A DNA stretch of 64,000 bases from Allotamlana fucoidanivorans (GCF_006265225.1 NZ_VDCS01000003.1:276152-340151); one strand, 5' to 3'; counted from the first letter of the stretch, positions 53,004 through 63,066 are shown. A program made the numbers and translations. The notes: a model not told the origin generated them from the letters alone.

Positions 53004-54152
53004 TTAATCTAATGTTGTCCAAGCCGCATTATTCTTATTACTTTCAACCGCAGCATATATAAATTTCATGCCGCGCACCCCATCATCAATTGTAGGGTAA
53101 TCAGGAAATTCAATGGTTTCACCTGCTAAAACCGCCATAGCATGGGTGGCAAAATTTTTATAAATGGTTGCAAAAGCCTCCAAATATCCCTCTGGATGTC
53201 CCGCTGGTATTCTGGAAACATTCAAACATTCTGGATATAAATTATTTCCATTAGGTGTGTATACTTTAATAGGATCGTTAAGCCAGTGTGTTATCAATTG
53301 GTTAGGGTTTTCTTGATGCCATTCTAAACTTCCTCTTGTTCCATAAACCTTAATAGCCAAATTATTCTCTTCACCCAATGCTATTTGAGAAATAGACATA
53401 GTTCCTTTTGCTCCATTACTCATACGCAGCAACACATTACCGTCATCATCAAGCACTCTTCCTTCCCCAAACACACCAAGATCGGCCGCTAATTCATCAA
53501 TCTTCAAACCTGTTACATACTCAACTAAATTTTCAGCATGTGTACCAATATCACCTAAAGCGCCGCCAATACCCGATTTTGTTGGATCTACCCGCCAAGC
53601 CGCTTGTTTATTATCGGTACTTTCAACAGCTGTAGATAACCATCCTTGCAAATACTGTACTTGAATTTTTCTAATAGTTCCTAAATCGCCATTAGCCACC
53701 ATGGCTCTCGCCTGCTTCACCAGCGCATTCCCTGTATAGTTATGAGTTAAAGCAAACAGCTTACCACTTTTAGCTACAATAGATTCCAATGCAAGCGCCT
53801 CGTCAAGCGTAAGCGTAACTGGTTTATCACAAACTACATGAAATCCGTGTTCTAGAGCCATTTTAGCCGGCGAAAAATGCATATGATTAGGCGTTACAAT
53901 AGCTACAAAATCCATGCGCTCCTCCTCTGACAAAGCCTTCTCTTTTAAAATCATTTCTTCATAACTACGATAGCATCTATTTTCTGGCAAGTATAATGCC
54001 TGTCCTGATTTTATCGATTTTTCAGGATCACTACTAAACGCCCCACAAACCAATTCTATGAGCCCATCAATTGAAGCTGCTTTTCTGTGCACATCACCTA
54101 TGAATGATCCCGAGCCGCCACCAATCATTCCCATTCTTAATTTTCTACTCAT
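53004..54152 (-). CDS. Gfo/Idh/MocA oxidoreductase, cytoplasmic
   Basis: 382 residues without a signal peptide: Rossmann motif GMIGGGSGSFIGDVH near residue 8, VTPNHMHFSPA, CDKPVTLTLDEA and the C-terminal beta-sheet domain (GGALGDIGTHAENL). It should interconvert a sugar alcohol and keto sugar with a soluble nicotinamide cofactor. It differs from the Tat-type member at 49742 in cell location. Four bases separate it from the transporter gene, so substrate import and oxidation are co-expressed. Confidence 0.87.
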   Translation of the reverse strand: MSRKLRMGMIGGGSGSFIGDVHRKAASIDGLIELVCGAFSSDPEKSIKSGQALYLPENRCYRSYEEMILKEKALSEEERMDFVAIVTPNHMHFSPAKMALEHGFHVVCDKPVTLTLDEALALESIVAKSGKLFALTHNYTGNALVKQARAMVANGDLGTIRKIQVQYLQGWLSTAVESTDNKQAAWRVDPTKSGIGGALGDIGTHAENLVEYVTGLKIDELAADLGVFGEGRVLDDDGNVLLRMSNGAKGTMSISQIALGEENNLAIKVYGTRGSLEWHQENPNQLITHWLNDPIKVYTPNGNNLYPECLNVSRIPAGHPEGYLEAFATIYKNFATHAMAVLAGETIEFPDYPTIDDGVRGMKFIYAAVESNKNNAAWTTLD

Positions 54153-54156
54153 TTTT

Positions 54157-55329
54157 TTATACTTCAGAAGTTTTTACTTGTCGCCGCATGTAAAGATGTA
54201 ACCCCATAAAAGCCACGATTAAAATAGCTGGCAAAAGAGACATTGTACGAAGTGCTTCAGCAGCACTTGCATTATCCATTAAATTTCCCATAATTGGTAA
54301 AACAATAGACACCGAAAACATGCCTGCGCCTCCCATAATAGACAAGCCCAAAGCACCTGTTTCGGGTAAATATTCCGCAACAAAACCTAACATGGTTGGC
54401 CAAAAGAATGTGACACCAATAGCAAAAATAGCCGCCGCCACAAAAGTTAAGCCTCCCGTAGTCATTGTAAGCATCCAAAGCCCTATAAATGTAAAAACCG
54501 CCGAATACAACAACATACCCGATGGTTTCAATTTATGCACCACCTGACCTGCAAACATACGCCCAAACGCCATGATTCCATTGATAAACGCTAATACTAA
54601 TAATGGTGCCGTTACCGATTCTTTTAATAACGACTCTATACGTTGTGTAGTTCCTAATTCAGATGCTGCTGTTAAAAACATGCAACACACCATAAACAAG
54701 AATAACGGTTTTAAGACACTTTTAAACATATCTTTATTACTTATTCCCAACTGCAGGCGTTCGGTTATAGGTATTTTTTGTCCAAAAAACAACACACCAT
54801 AAAACACCAAAGGAATAAACAAGGTACTAACCATAGCCTCCCAGCTTAAGCCTAGCACATCCATAGTTAGCCAGCCTATTAATGACCCAATTACAATACC
54901 TCCAGGAAACCACACATGAAACCTATTAAGCATTTTCGTTTTTTCTTCGGAATACATAGAGGCTATCATAGGGTTCAATGCTGCCTCAACAAAACCATTA
55001 CCTATTCCAATGAATAAGGTAGCTATAAATAACGAGGTCATAGAGTCAGCTAAAAGCGTTAATACAATGCCAATGGTATGTGTAATAAAGGCCAACCACG
55101 TAATTCTTTTTATACCCATTAAATCTACCAAGGGTCCTCCAATAATCATCGCAATAGTAAACCCAAAAAAGGCAGGTGCAAATGCATATCCTAATTGTTC
55201 AAGCGTCAAGCCCATACCCTCTGGACCAAAAACGGTTTCTAACCTTGCTCTAATTGCAAAGGTCATGGCTGTGGTTATTAATGCCAAACAACTTGCCAGA
55301 AACAATCTGTTTTTATTAACGTGCTCCAT
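54157..55329 (-). CDS. MFS sugar transporter
   Basis: 390 residues with about twelve predicted membrane segments and the conserved loop patterns of nucleoside/sugar symporters (GPLVDLMGIKRI after helix 2, WFPGGIVIGSLIGW). It probably imports the keto sugar or monosaccharide produced in the periplasm. It lies 4 bases before the soluble Gfo/Idh gene and 31 bases after the lipoprotein isomerase gene. Confidence 0.85.
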   Translation of the reverse strand: MEHVNKNRLFLASCLALITTAMTFAIRARLETVFGPEGMGLTLEQLGYAFAPAFFGFTIAMIIGGPLVDLMGIKRITWLAFITHTIGIVLTLLADSMTSLFIATLFIGIGNGFVEAALNPMIASMYSEEKTKMLNRFHVWFPGGIVIGSLIGWLTMDVLGLSWEAMVSTLFIPLVFYGVLFFGQKIPITERLQLGISNKDMFKSVLKPLFLFMVCCMFLTAASELGTTQRIESLLKESVTAPLLVLAFINGIMAFGRMFAGQVVHKLKPSGMLLYSAVFTFIGLWMLTMTTGGLTFVAAAIFAIGVTFFWPTMLGFVAEYLPETGALGLSIMGGAGMFSVSIVLPIMGNLMDNASAAEALRTMSLLPAILIVAFMGLHLYMRRQVKTSEV

Positions 55330-55360
55330 AAATTTATATAGTTTAGTTATTTCGTTTTGA

Positions 55361-56323
55361 TTAAGACAGTTCTCTACCTACTTTAATAAGCAAATCTCTT
55401 GTTAACTGAATACCTTTTTCTTCTGAAACATTGTTACCTTCAAACTCCACACCCACAAAGCCTGTATATTTAAAATCCTTAACCATGGTCATCATACGTT
55501 TAAAATCAATAGTTGTTTCATTACCATGTTCATCAAAATCGTATGACTTGGCACTCACTGCTTTGGCAAAAGGCATTAATTGCCTCATGCCTTTATATCT
55601 ATCATAAGCGTCTACACAGTTTTTGTCTTCATCTTTGGCAATACAGAAGTTTCCAAAATCGGGTAAGGTACCACAATTAACATGTCTCACCTGTGAAAAC
55701 ACGCGAGACATCCAGTCTCCATTTGAAGAAAATCCACCATGATTCTCAACCAGTATATTAATGTCTGAACCTTCAGCAAAGTTGGATAGCTTTTCCAAAG
55801 AATCAATAGCCGCTTTCATAGCATCATCTTTATCTGTTCCTCCTGCTAAATTAACCCGAATAGCATGGCATCCTAAAAAATGTGCGGCATCAACCCATTT
55901 ATAATGATTTTCAATAGCTTTTAGCCTTCTGTTGTCATCGGCATCAGCCAAATCCCCCTCTTGATCAATCATAATAAGTACATTTTTCTGACCTTCAGAA
56001 TCTGCTATAGCATTCATCTCTTTAAGATATGCCATATCTTTCACTTTATCCTTAAAAAACCCATTAACATACTCCAAACCATTACAACCTAACGCTCTTG
56101 ATTTAACCGCAAAATCAAGATTATTCATGTTTCCAGATCTTAAGGCCCGATGCAATGACCATTGCGCTAATGATATATCAAAAAACAACGAGGACTCTTT
56201 AGAAACTGTTTCCTTTGAAAGTTCAACCTCTTTTTTTTTCTTTTCATTACAAGCGTACACCCCAAGAGCAGAAAGCGCTAAGCTTGCTTGAGAGGCTTTA
56301 ACAATAAATTTTCTTCGCTCCAT
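55361..56323 (-). CDS. TIM-barrel isomerase with Tat/lipoprotein-type signal
   Basis: 320 residues. The start MERRKFIVKASQASLALSAL with VYACNE (cysteine 25) looks like a combined twin-arginine and lipoprotein signal, then a basic linker and a hydroxypyruvate-isomerase-like barrel (ILVENHGGFSSNGDW, GTLPDFGNFCIAKDE, YTGFVGVEFEG). It is probably anchored on the outer face of the inner membrane. It is the first gene of the operon, 94 bases after the AraC gene. Confidence 0.82.
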   Translation of the reverse strand: MERRKFIVKASQASLALSALGVYACNEKKKKEVELSKETVSKESSLFFDISLAQWSLHRALRSGNMNNLDFAVKSRALGCNGLEYVNGFFKDKVKDMAYLKEMNAIADSEGQKNVLIMIDQEGDLADADDNRRLKAIENHYKWVDAAHFLGCHAIRVNLAGGTDKDDAMKAAIDSLEKLSNFAEGSDINILVENHGGFSSNGDWMSRVFSQVRHVNCGTLPDFGNFCIAKDEDKNCVDAYDRYKGMRQLMPFAKAVSAKSYDFDEHGNETTIDFKRMMTMVKDFKYTGFVGVEFEGNNVSEEKGIQLTRDLLIKVGRELS

Positions 56324-56417
56324 ATTTTTGATTTGTCCTTTGGTATAACCTTGTGAAAAATATATAAAAAAAGAATAGTTCCTGTTTGTTTTTATTCAGT
56401 GAAAGAATTTAAACAAA

Positions 56418-57461
56418 TTAGATTTCAGGATAGGCACTAATATTTTGATCAATACAAAACCGAGCTCTAAACTCATTTGGAGAACACTTTTCATGCTTTT
56501 TAAATACGGTAGAAAAATATTGACTTGTAGTAAACCCACACATATAAGCCACATCACTTACCGTTAAATTCGGATTATTTTTCAAAATACCTTTTGACAT
56601 TTCCAGCCTCCGCATCGTTAAATACCGCATAGGTGTCACATTAGTTAACTGTTTACAATGATGGGTAAACCTGGTTAAACCAACACCTGCAGATTTTGCC
56701 ATAAGATCTATAGTCCACTGCTCTGAAAGTTTCTTATCTAACTCTTTCAAAAAATACTTAACACTTCTTGAACTATCTGTTAAAGACTCATTTAATTCAA
56801 TATTTTCAGTATTCAACAAGTCTAAAATTAATATCAGCAAATAATTAATAAGCAATCTAATTTTTGACGCATTACTACCCTGATCATCTGTATTAATTGC
56901 TTGATTTATACGCTTAAAACAATCTCTAACACGTTGATCTGTTTTAAGAATAGACTTTTTATTTTGCCTCAAAATGGTTGTTAACCGCAACAAATCATCT
57001 TTAGTTAGCGTAATCCAATCCGGCCAGACCCATTCTTGATGTGGTCTTCTCACACCCAAATCTATTATAACCCAATAAAATTTCCCCATTCCTATAAATG
57101 GATTACCAACCTTATGCGCTTCCCACGGTCTAGTAATAGTTAAATGATTTGGTGTAAGCAAAACCTCCTTGTCTTCCTGAGCATAAGGCATAGAACCCGA
57201 TTCTAGAAAATGAAACTCAATACCTTCATTTCTATGCCAGTCTAAGCCCCAGTCTTGAGGCTCATTGGCATCCCAGTACCCTATACTATTTAACCCAAGC
57301 GTATTTTCATCTAACCTATCTCCTGGATACGTATGCCTTGCCAAGGCCTTAAATTTTAATTTCCCCCTTTTAAAAGCATCAATAAGCGGCAAACAGGTAT
57401 CCGCATGATACACTACTCCATCCGCCTCATAAGGCTTTATTTTCTGTATATTTACTTTCAC
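56418..57461 (-). CDS. AraC-family transcriptional regulator
   Basis: 347 residues: an N-terminal cupin-like sensing half (about 60-150, with HRNEGIEFHFLESG) and a C-terminal double helix-turn-helix (about 245-340; IDLMAKSAGVGLTRFTHHCK and VSDVAYMCGFTTSQYFSTVF). It sits between the two divergent operons of the keto-sugar island, 126 bases from the first GMC gene and 94 bases from the lipoprotein isomerase. It is the natural candidate for regulating both; its ligand is probably a sugar. Confidence 0.9.
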   Translation of the reverse strand: MKVNIQKIKPYEADGVVYHADTCLPLIDAFKRGKLKFKALARHTYPGDRLDENTLGLNSIGYWDANEPQDWGLDWHRNEGIEFHFLESGSMPYAQEDKEVLLTPNHLTITRPWEAHKVGNPFIGMGKFYWVIIDLGVRRPHQEWVWPDWITLTKDDLLRLTTILRQNKKSILKTDQRVRDCFKRINQAINTDDQGSNASKIRLLINYLLILILDLLNTENIELNESLTDSSRSVKYFLKELDKKLSEQWTIDLMAKSAGVGLTRFTHHCKQLTNVTPMRYLTMRRLEMSKGILKNNPNLTVSDVAYMCGFTTSQYFSTVFKKHEKCSPNEFRARFCIDQNISAYPEI

Positions 57462-57525
57462 TGAAATATTTTAAACACTTTATCTCTGCAAAATAGCTAT
57501 TTTTCCGTTTACTATAAAAGTATTT

Positions 57526-57549
57526 ATTGTTTTATGATATTTTAACAAT
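57526..57549. promoter_or_regulatory. Inverted repeat in the araC/GMC divergent promoter region
   Basis: ATTGTT, 12 bases, AACAAT. It lies in the 126-base gap, closer to the GMC start. The AT-rich context makes a chance match possible. Confidence 0.3.
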
Positions 57550-57587
57550 TTTACTAACTAAATATTACTAAATTATAGACTATTTAA

Positions 57588-59312
57588 ATGATTAATAAAC
57601 CCATTACGGAAAATCCTGAAACATATGACGCCATTGTTATTGGTACTGGAATTAGTGGCGGTTGGGCTGCCAAAGAACTTTGTGAAAACGGACTAAAAAC
57701 TTTGGTTTTAGAGCGCGGACGTATGGTAAAACATATTGAAGACTACCCAACCATGCACATGGATCCATGGGATTTTAAACACCGTGAAAGACAGCATCCT
57801 GACGCATTAAAGAACCAACACAAACAAAGTCAACTATGGAATGGTGGGCTAACGCGTCCCGATACAAAGCACTGGTTTGTTGATGACTTAAAACACCCAT
57901 ACAACGAAACCAAAGAATACCTTTGGCTAAGAGGCTATCATGTTGGCGGACGCTCTATCATGTGGGGCAAGCAATCGTATAGATTGAGCGATCTGGATTT
58001 TGAGGCAAATAAAAAAGATGGACATGGGGTTGATTGGCCCGTGCGCTACAAAGACATTGCCCCTTGGTATGATAAGGTTGAAGAATTTATTGGCGTTTCA
58101 GGTGAGAATCTGGGCTTACCTCATCTTCCAGACGGAAAACTAGAACCTCCTATGGAACTGAACTGTGTTGAAACAGATTTAAAAGATAAGATTTCTGAAA
58201 ATTTTGATGATAGACTTTTAACCATAGGAAGGGCGGCCCATATTACGGGCAACAAACATCACGAAGGGCGAAGTAAGTGTCAATACCGAAATAGATGCAT
58301 GCGAGGCTGTCCCTTTGGAGGATATTTCAGCAGCAACTCTTGTACCCTACCAGCAGCAGAACGCACCGGAAACATGCATTTAAGACCTCATTCTATTGCT
58401 TATGAAATTGTTTATGACGAGAAATTAAAAAAAGCGACAGGCGTAAAAGTTATTGATGCAGAAACGAATGAAAACCTATTTTTTAAGGCCGATATCATTT
58501 TTTGCTGTGCTTCAACAATTGCTTCTACTAGTATTTTGATGCAATCAAAATCAAAACGTTTCCCCAACGGACTGGGAAATGATTCGGGTGAATTAGGTCA
58601 TAATCTTATGGATCACCACTACGCAGTGGGCGCACAAGCCGAAGTAGATGGGTTTTCAGATAAATATTATAAAGGGCGGCGTCCAAATGGCTTTTATATT
58701 CCTAGATTTAGAAATCTTGGTGATGATAAAACAAAACAAAAAAACTTTCTTAGAGGCTACGGATATCAAGGTGGAGCAAGCCGAACCAATTGGCAGCATG
58801 CTGTCTCTGAATTAAGTTACGGCAAAAATTTAAAAGATGACATTTTAAAACCTGGCCCATGGCGCATTGGTATGGGAGGTTTTGGTGAATGCCTGCCATA
58901 TCATGACAACAAAATAACGCTAAACTATGACAAGCCTGACCAATGGGGATTGCCAACGGTAACCTTTGATGCCGAAATCAAAGAAAATGAAATAAAAATG
59001 CGAGAAGATATGAGAGACCAGGCCATTGCCATGTTAAAAGCAGCTGGTTATAAAAATGTAAAAGGCTACATAGGAAAAGCCATACCAGGAGCTTGCATTC
59101 ATGAAATGGGAACGGCTAGAATGGGATATGATCCTAAAACATCTGTTCTCAACAAATACAATCAAATTCACTCAGTCCCCAATGTATATGTCACAGACGG
59201 TTCGTTTATGACCTCTTCAGCTTGTCAAAACCCATCGCTTACCTACATGGCTTTTACAGCCAGAGCTGCCAATCATGCGGCCAAAACATTTAAAAAGAAT
59301 AAAGACAGCTAA
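57588..59312 (+). CDS. GMC-family sugar dehydrogenase, copy 1 (glucoside 3-dehydrogenase-like large subunit)
   Basis: 574 residues. FAD motif VIGTGISGGWAAKEL near residue 17 and C-terminal GMC acid-base pair His505 (HEMGTARMG) and Asn548 (CQNPSLT). Cys231-x5-Cys237-x3-Cys241 (RNRCMRGCPFGG region) may hold the 3Fe-4S cluster known in FAD-dependent glucose and glucoside 3-dehydrogenases. No signal peptide: it would be exported with its Tat-bearing partner. Together they would oxidise a sugar hydroxyl and pass electrons to the membrane. A second copy of the pair follows. Confidence 0.87.
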   Translation: MINKPITENPETYDAIVIGTGISGGWAAKELCENGLKTLVLERGRMVKHIEDYPTMHMDPWDFKHRERQHPDALKNQHKQSQLWNGGLTRPDTKHWFVDDLKHPYNETKEYLWLRGYHVGGRSIMWGKQSYRLSDLDFEANKKDGHGVDWPVRYKDIAPWYDKVEEFIGVSGENLGLPHLPDGKLEPPMELNCVETDLKDKISENFDDRLLTIGRAAHITGNKHHEGRSKCQYRNRCMRGCPFGGYFSSNSCTLPAAERTGNMHLRPHSIAYEIVYDEKLKKATGVKVIDAETNENLFFKADIIFCCASTIASTSILMQSKSKRFPNGLGNDSGELGHNLMDHHYAVGAQAEVDGFSDKYYKGRRPNGFYIPRFRNLGDDKTKQKNFLRGYGYQGGASRTNWQHAVSELSYGKNLKDDILKPGPWRIGMGGFGECLPYHDNKITLNYDKPDQWGLPTVTFDAEIKENEIKMREDMRDQAIAMLKAAGYKNVKGYIGKAIPGACIHEMGTARMGYDPKTSVLNKYNQIHSVPNVYVTDGSFMTSSACQNPSLTYMAFTARAANHAAKTFKKNKDS

Positions 59313-59316
59313 TGGC

Positions 59317-59946
59317 ATGGATAGAAGAACAGCAATAAAAAACTTAGCTAAAGGTTTGGGTGTTGCAGCTGCAACACCTACTATAATGCATATTTTGGTA
59401 TCATGCCAGGACAAAACAGAAACATGGGAACCTTTATTTCTGTCTGCAGAGGAAAAGCATATTGTCACTCATTTGTCCAATCTATTTATTCCAAAAACAG
59501 ACACTTTAGGCGCTTTAGATGTTAATGTTCCTCAGTTTTTAGACATGATGTATCACGACATTGAATTAAAGCAAAATCAAGATATATTTAAAAAAGGTGC
59601 AACTTATTTTTCGCATGTATTTACTAAAACATTTAACAAACCAGTTGCTTCAGGAACAAAAGAAGATTTCAATCACCTTTTAGATATATATTTTAACCGT
59701 TCTGAAACAGATAAGCAGACCATTATTAAAAGACAAAATCAAAAATTAAACCATATTCCTAAAGATGAATTAGAACCTTTTCACGTGTACAAATTTTTAT
59801 TTTCAGTAAGATATTATGCCATTTTTGGTTACTGTACATCAGAAGAAGTTGGTGAAACGATTTTAGCCTATGATCCTGTTCCAGGTAATTATTTAGGTTG
59901 CATCCCTCTTGAAGAAGCAACACAAGGAAAAACGTGGTCTTTATAA
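59317..59946 (+). CDS. Gluconate-2-dehydrogenase subunit-3-type small subunit, copy 1
   Basis: I start at the ATG at 59317, 4 bases after the GMC stop; a longer frame at 59275 would overlap the GMC gene and has no family support. The 209-residue protein begins MDRRTAIKNLAKGLGVAAA, a Tat-type signal, with a lipobox-like LVSC near residue 32. The rest is the mostly helical PF13618-type small subunit that carries the GMC partner across the membrane and stabilises it. It ends 8 bases before the second GMC gene. Confidence 0.82.
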   Translation: MDRRTAIKNLAKGLGVAAATPTIMHILVSCQDKTETWEPLFLSAEEKHIVTHLSNLFIPKTDTLGALDVNVPQFLDMMYHDIELKQNQDIFKKGATYFSHVFTKTFNKPVASGTKEDFNHLLDIYFNRSETDKQTIIKRQNQKLNHIPKDELEPFHVYKFLFSVRYYAIFGYCTSEEVGETILAYDPVPGNYLGCIPLEEATQGKTWSL

Positions 59947-59954
59947 ATTAAATT

Positions 59955-61646
59955 ATGAGAGAAACTTACGATGCCATTGTAATAGGCACAGGCATAACAG
60001 GTGGCTGGGCTGCTAAAGAATTATGTGAAAACGGACTCAAAACTTTAGTTCTGGAACGCGGAAGAATGATAAACCATGTAGCAGATTACCCTACCATGAA
60101 CTTAGACCCCTGGGATCAAGAACTGAGAGGCGCAACAACCCCCGAAGAAAAAGCCAGACAACTAAAACAAGGTAGAACGGGTTATACCATAAAAAATGAA
60201 AGCAGACATTGGTTTGTTGACGATATTGATCATCCTTATAATGAAACGAAACGCTTTGATTGGATGCGCGGTTATCATGTTGGGGGCCGATCAATTACCT
60301 GGGGCAGACAAAGCTACAGGCTAAGTGATTTAGATTTTGAAGCCAACATCACCGATGGCCATGGTGTTGATTGGCCTATAAGATATAAAGACATAGCCCC
60401 GTGGTATGATTATGTTGAAACATATATTGGAGTAAGTGGAGAAGCCTTAGGATTACCACAACTTCCTGACGGTATTTTTGAACCTCCCATGGAACTCAAT
60501 TGTGTGGAGCTTCACTTAAAGGAACAAATGTCAAAAAATCATGGCCGCGTTTTAACCATTGGAAGGACAGCTAATACTACCAGTAATAAACTTCATGAAG
60601 GCCGGGGAAAATGTCAATTTAGAAACAGATGCATTCGCGGCTGTCCTTACGGCGGATATTTTAGCAGCAATGCCTCTACTTTACCAGCAGCGCAACGTAC
60701 AGGAAACATGACACTCAGACCGCATTCTATTGCGTATGAAATCATCTATGATGCCAACAAAAAAAAGGCCACTGGCGTTAAAATAATTGATGCACAAACT
60801 AAAGAAAAACTTGAATTCAAGGCGGATATCATTTTTTGTTGTGCTTCTGCTATGGCTTCGGCTAGTATTTTATTGCAATCAAAATCAGATAGATTCCCTG
60901 ATGGTCTTGGAAATGATTCAGGAGAATTAGGACATAACATTATGGATCATCATCTTGGAGCGGGCGCTTCAGGGTCTATTGAGGATTTTGATGCGTTTTA
61001 CTATAAAGGCAGACGCCCTAATGGTTTTTACATTCCTAGATTTAGAAATCTTGGTGACAACGCCAGTAAACAAAAAGACTTTTTAAGAGGATATGGTTAT
61101 CAAGGTAGAGCTAGTCGAGGGAGTTTTTCTGAATACGTTGCTGAATTAGCTTATGGAGCGGAGTTCAAAGAAGAAATTCTTAAACCCGGTGAATGGAGAT
61201 TGGGCATGGGAGGGTTTGGCGAATGTTTGCCCTATCACGACAATAAAATGACTTTAGATTATAATAAATTAGATCAATGGGGATTACCAACCATAACCTT
61301 CGATGCCGAATGGAAAGAAAATGAATATACCATGAGGAAAGATATGGTTAACCAGGCCGTAGATATGTTAGAAAAAGCAGGGTTCAAAAATATCAATACT
61401 CGAGATACGCCGAAAGCTCCTGGTATTGGTATTCATGAAATGGGCACCGCTAGAATGGGGCACAATCCTAAAACATCTGTGTTAAACAAAAACAATCAAA
61501 TTCATTCGGTTCCAAATGTTTATGTTACAGATGGCGCTTGTATGACCTCTTCAGGATGTCAAAATCCGTCGTTGACTTATATGGCACTTACAGCGAGAGC
61601 TGCCCATCATGCTATCAAACAATTTAAAGCCTTAAAAAATGAATAG
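59955..61646 (+). CDS. GMC-family sugar dehydrogenase, copy 2 (glucoside 3-dehydrogenase-like large subunit)
   Basis: 563 residues, almost the same as copy 1 over long blocks (for example VIGTGITGGWAAKEL and the block after residue 110). It keeps Cys220-x5-Cys226-x3-Cys230, His494 and Asn537. Differences cluster at residues 60-100, the region that often shapes the substrate channel. It and its small subunit form the second half of a tandem two-gene duplication. The start follows a 6-base A/T run; no other in-frame ATG fits better. Confidence 0.87.
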   Translation: MRETYDAIVIGTGITGGWAAKELCENGLKTLVLERGRMINHVADYPTMNLDPWDQELRGATTPEEKARQLKQGRTGYTIKNESRHWFVDDIDHPYNETKRFDWMRGYHVGGRSITWGRQSYRLSDLDFEANITDGHGVDWPIRYKDIAPWYDYVETYIGVSGEALGLPQLPDGIFEPPMELNCVELHLKEQMSKNHGRVLTIGRTANTTSNKLHEGRGKCQFRNRCIRGCPYGGYFSSNASTLPAAQRTGNMTLRPHSIAYEIIYDANKKKATGVKIIDAQTKEKLEFKADIIFCCASAMASASILLQSKSDRFPDGLGNDSGELGHNIMDHHLGAGASGSIEDFDAFYYKGRRPNGFYIPRFRNLGDNASKQKDFLRGYGYQGRASRGSFSEYVAELAYGAEFKEEILKPGEWRLGMGGFGECLPYHDNKMTLDYNKLDQWGLPTITFDAEWKENEYTMRKDMVNQAVDMLEKAGFKNINTRDTPKAPGIGIHEMGTARMGHNPKTSVLNKNNQIHSVPNVYVTDGACMTSSGCQNPSLTYMALTARAAHHAIKQFKALKNE

Positions 61647-62226
61647 ACGTGACGCTATAAAAAATATTGGTTTAACCTTAGGTTATACCGCAACAATTCC
61701 CAGTGCTTTTAGCATACTACAAAGTTGCCAAACAAAAGAAAACCAATGGAAACCCATATTCTTTGATACAGATGAAGGCCTTGTTATAAAAAATCTCATC
61801 GATCTCATGTTACCTAAAACAGAAAAAACTCCCGGAGCTCTTGATGTTAATGTACCAGAATTTATAGATTTATATGCTTATAAGGTTTATGATCAAGAGC
61901 AAGCTGCTCAATATCGAATTGAAATTCAAAGTATTTTAAAAGCCTTACCTATTACAGAATCTGGCGTTAGTAAGTTAAAAAACGAGGATTATGATGACTT
62001 ACTTAAACGCTATTTAAAAACCTCAAAAAAAGAGCAACAGCAATTTAAGAAAGATAAAGACATAACCTACAAAGCTTTAGTAAACTTAAGAAACCAAGCT
62101 GTATGGGCTTTTAAAACCAGTGAAGTAATTGGAGAAAATGTTTTAGCCTATGACCCTATTCCAGCCTCCCAAAAAGGCTGTATCTCTGTTGAAGAAGCCA
62201 CGAGAGGTAAAGCCTGGTCTTTATAA
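61639..62226 (+). CDS. Gluconate-2-dehydrogenase subunit-3-type small subunit, copy 2
   Basis: 195 residues, overlapping the second GMC gene by 8 bases. It starts MNRRDAIKNIGLTLGYTATI, a Tat-type signal, then LQSC at about residue 30 as a possible lipobox. The fold matches copy 1 (shared ENVLAYDPIP and EEAT-GK-WSL endings), but the middle part has diverged strongly, unlike the large subunits. It is followed 24 bases on by the DUF1080 gene. Confidence 0.82.
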   Translation: MNRRDAIKNIGLTLGYTATIPSAFSILQSCQTKENQWKPIFFDTDEGLVIKNLIDLMLPKTEKTPGALDVNVPEFIDLYAYKVYDQEQAAQYRIEIQSILKALPITESGVSKLKNEDYDDLLKRYLKTSKKEQQQFKKDKDITYKALVNLRNQAVWAFKTSEVIGENVLAYDPIPASQKGCISVEEATRGKAWSL

Positions 62227-62250
62227 CATAACTACAAAAACATAATTTTA

Positions 62251-63054
62251 ATGATAACACGATGTAAACAACTAATACCTATACTTTTTATCGCTTTAAT
62301 AATTTCCTGTAAACAGCATAAAAAAGCAGAAATCCCTATCTCAAAATCTGAAAGCTGGGTAAAACTATTCAATGGCAAAGATTTAAACGATTGGATTGTA
62401 AAAATAAAAGGACACCCTGTGGGTGAGAACTACAACAATACGTTTATTGCTGAAAATGGCGTGTTAAAAGTAAATTATAAAAGCTATAAAGATACCTTTA
62501 ATAATGCATTTGGACATATTTACTATAAGAAGCCTTTTTCAAACTACCGCTTTAGAATGAAATATAGATTTACAGGCAAACAATTATCAGATGGTGCCGC
62601 GTGGGCCAATAGAAATAGTGGGATTATGATTCACTGTGAAAACCCAAAAAACATTGGGCTAGAACAAAACTTCCCTGTTTCCATTGAGGTTCAATTGCTA
62701 GGTGGCAATGGCGTTGATGAGCGTTCAACAGCCAACTTATGTACACCAGGCACCCATGTTGAAATGCAGGGCGCTTTACAAACCGAACATTGTATTAGCT
62801 CTTCTTCTAAAACCTATCACGGAGAACAATGGATAAGTGTTGAAATTGAAGTTAGAAAAGATTCCATCATTAAGCACTACATTAATGACGAACTGGTCTT
62901 GCAATATTACAAACCTCAATACGGCGGAAAAGTAGATTACAATGAAGATTTCTGGAAAGCAAAAGAAGGGCAACCTGTAACTGGTGGTTATATTTCGCTT
63001 CAAAGTGAAAGCCATCCTGTAGAGTTTAAGGACATTGAAATTCTTGAATTATAG
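62251..63054 (+). CDS. DUF1080 lipoprotein, second copy
   Basis: 267-residue lipoprotein (LIISC, cysteine 21). DUF1080 domain with LFNGKDLNDWIVKIKGHPVG near residue 38 and RNSGIMIHCENP near 125. It is clearly different from the copy at 51128, with a long inserted loop around NFPVSIEVQLLGGNG, so it may act on a different glycoside. It follows the dehydrogenase pair and precedes the last isomerase gene by 12 bases. Confidence 0.82.
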   Translation: MITRCKQLIPILFIALIISCKQHKKAEIPISKSESWVKLFNGKDLNDWIVKIKGHPVGENYNNTFIAENGVLKVNYKSYKDTFNNAFGHIYYKKPFSNYRFRMKYRFTGKQLSDGAAWANRNSGIMIHCENPKNIGLEQNFPVSIEVQLLGGNGVDERSTANLCTPGTHVEMQGALQTEHCISSSSKTYHGEQWISVEIEVRKDSIIKHYINDELVLQYYKPQYGGKVDYNEDFWKAKEGQPVTGGYISLQSESHPVEFKDIEILEL

Positions 63055-63066
63055 AAATTTATTGAT

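Noticed and set aside
59275..59316. Longer N-terminus of the first small subunit
   Set aside because: It runs in another frame of the GMC gene and would hide the Tat signal that begins at 59317.
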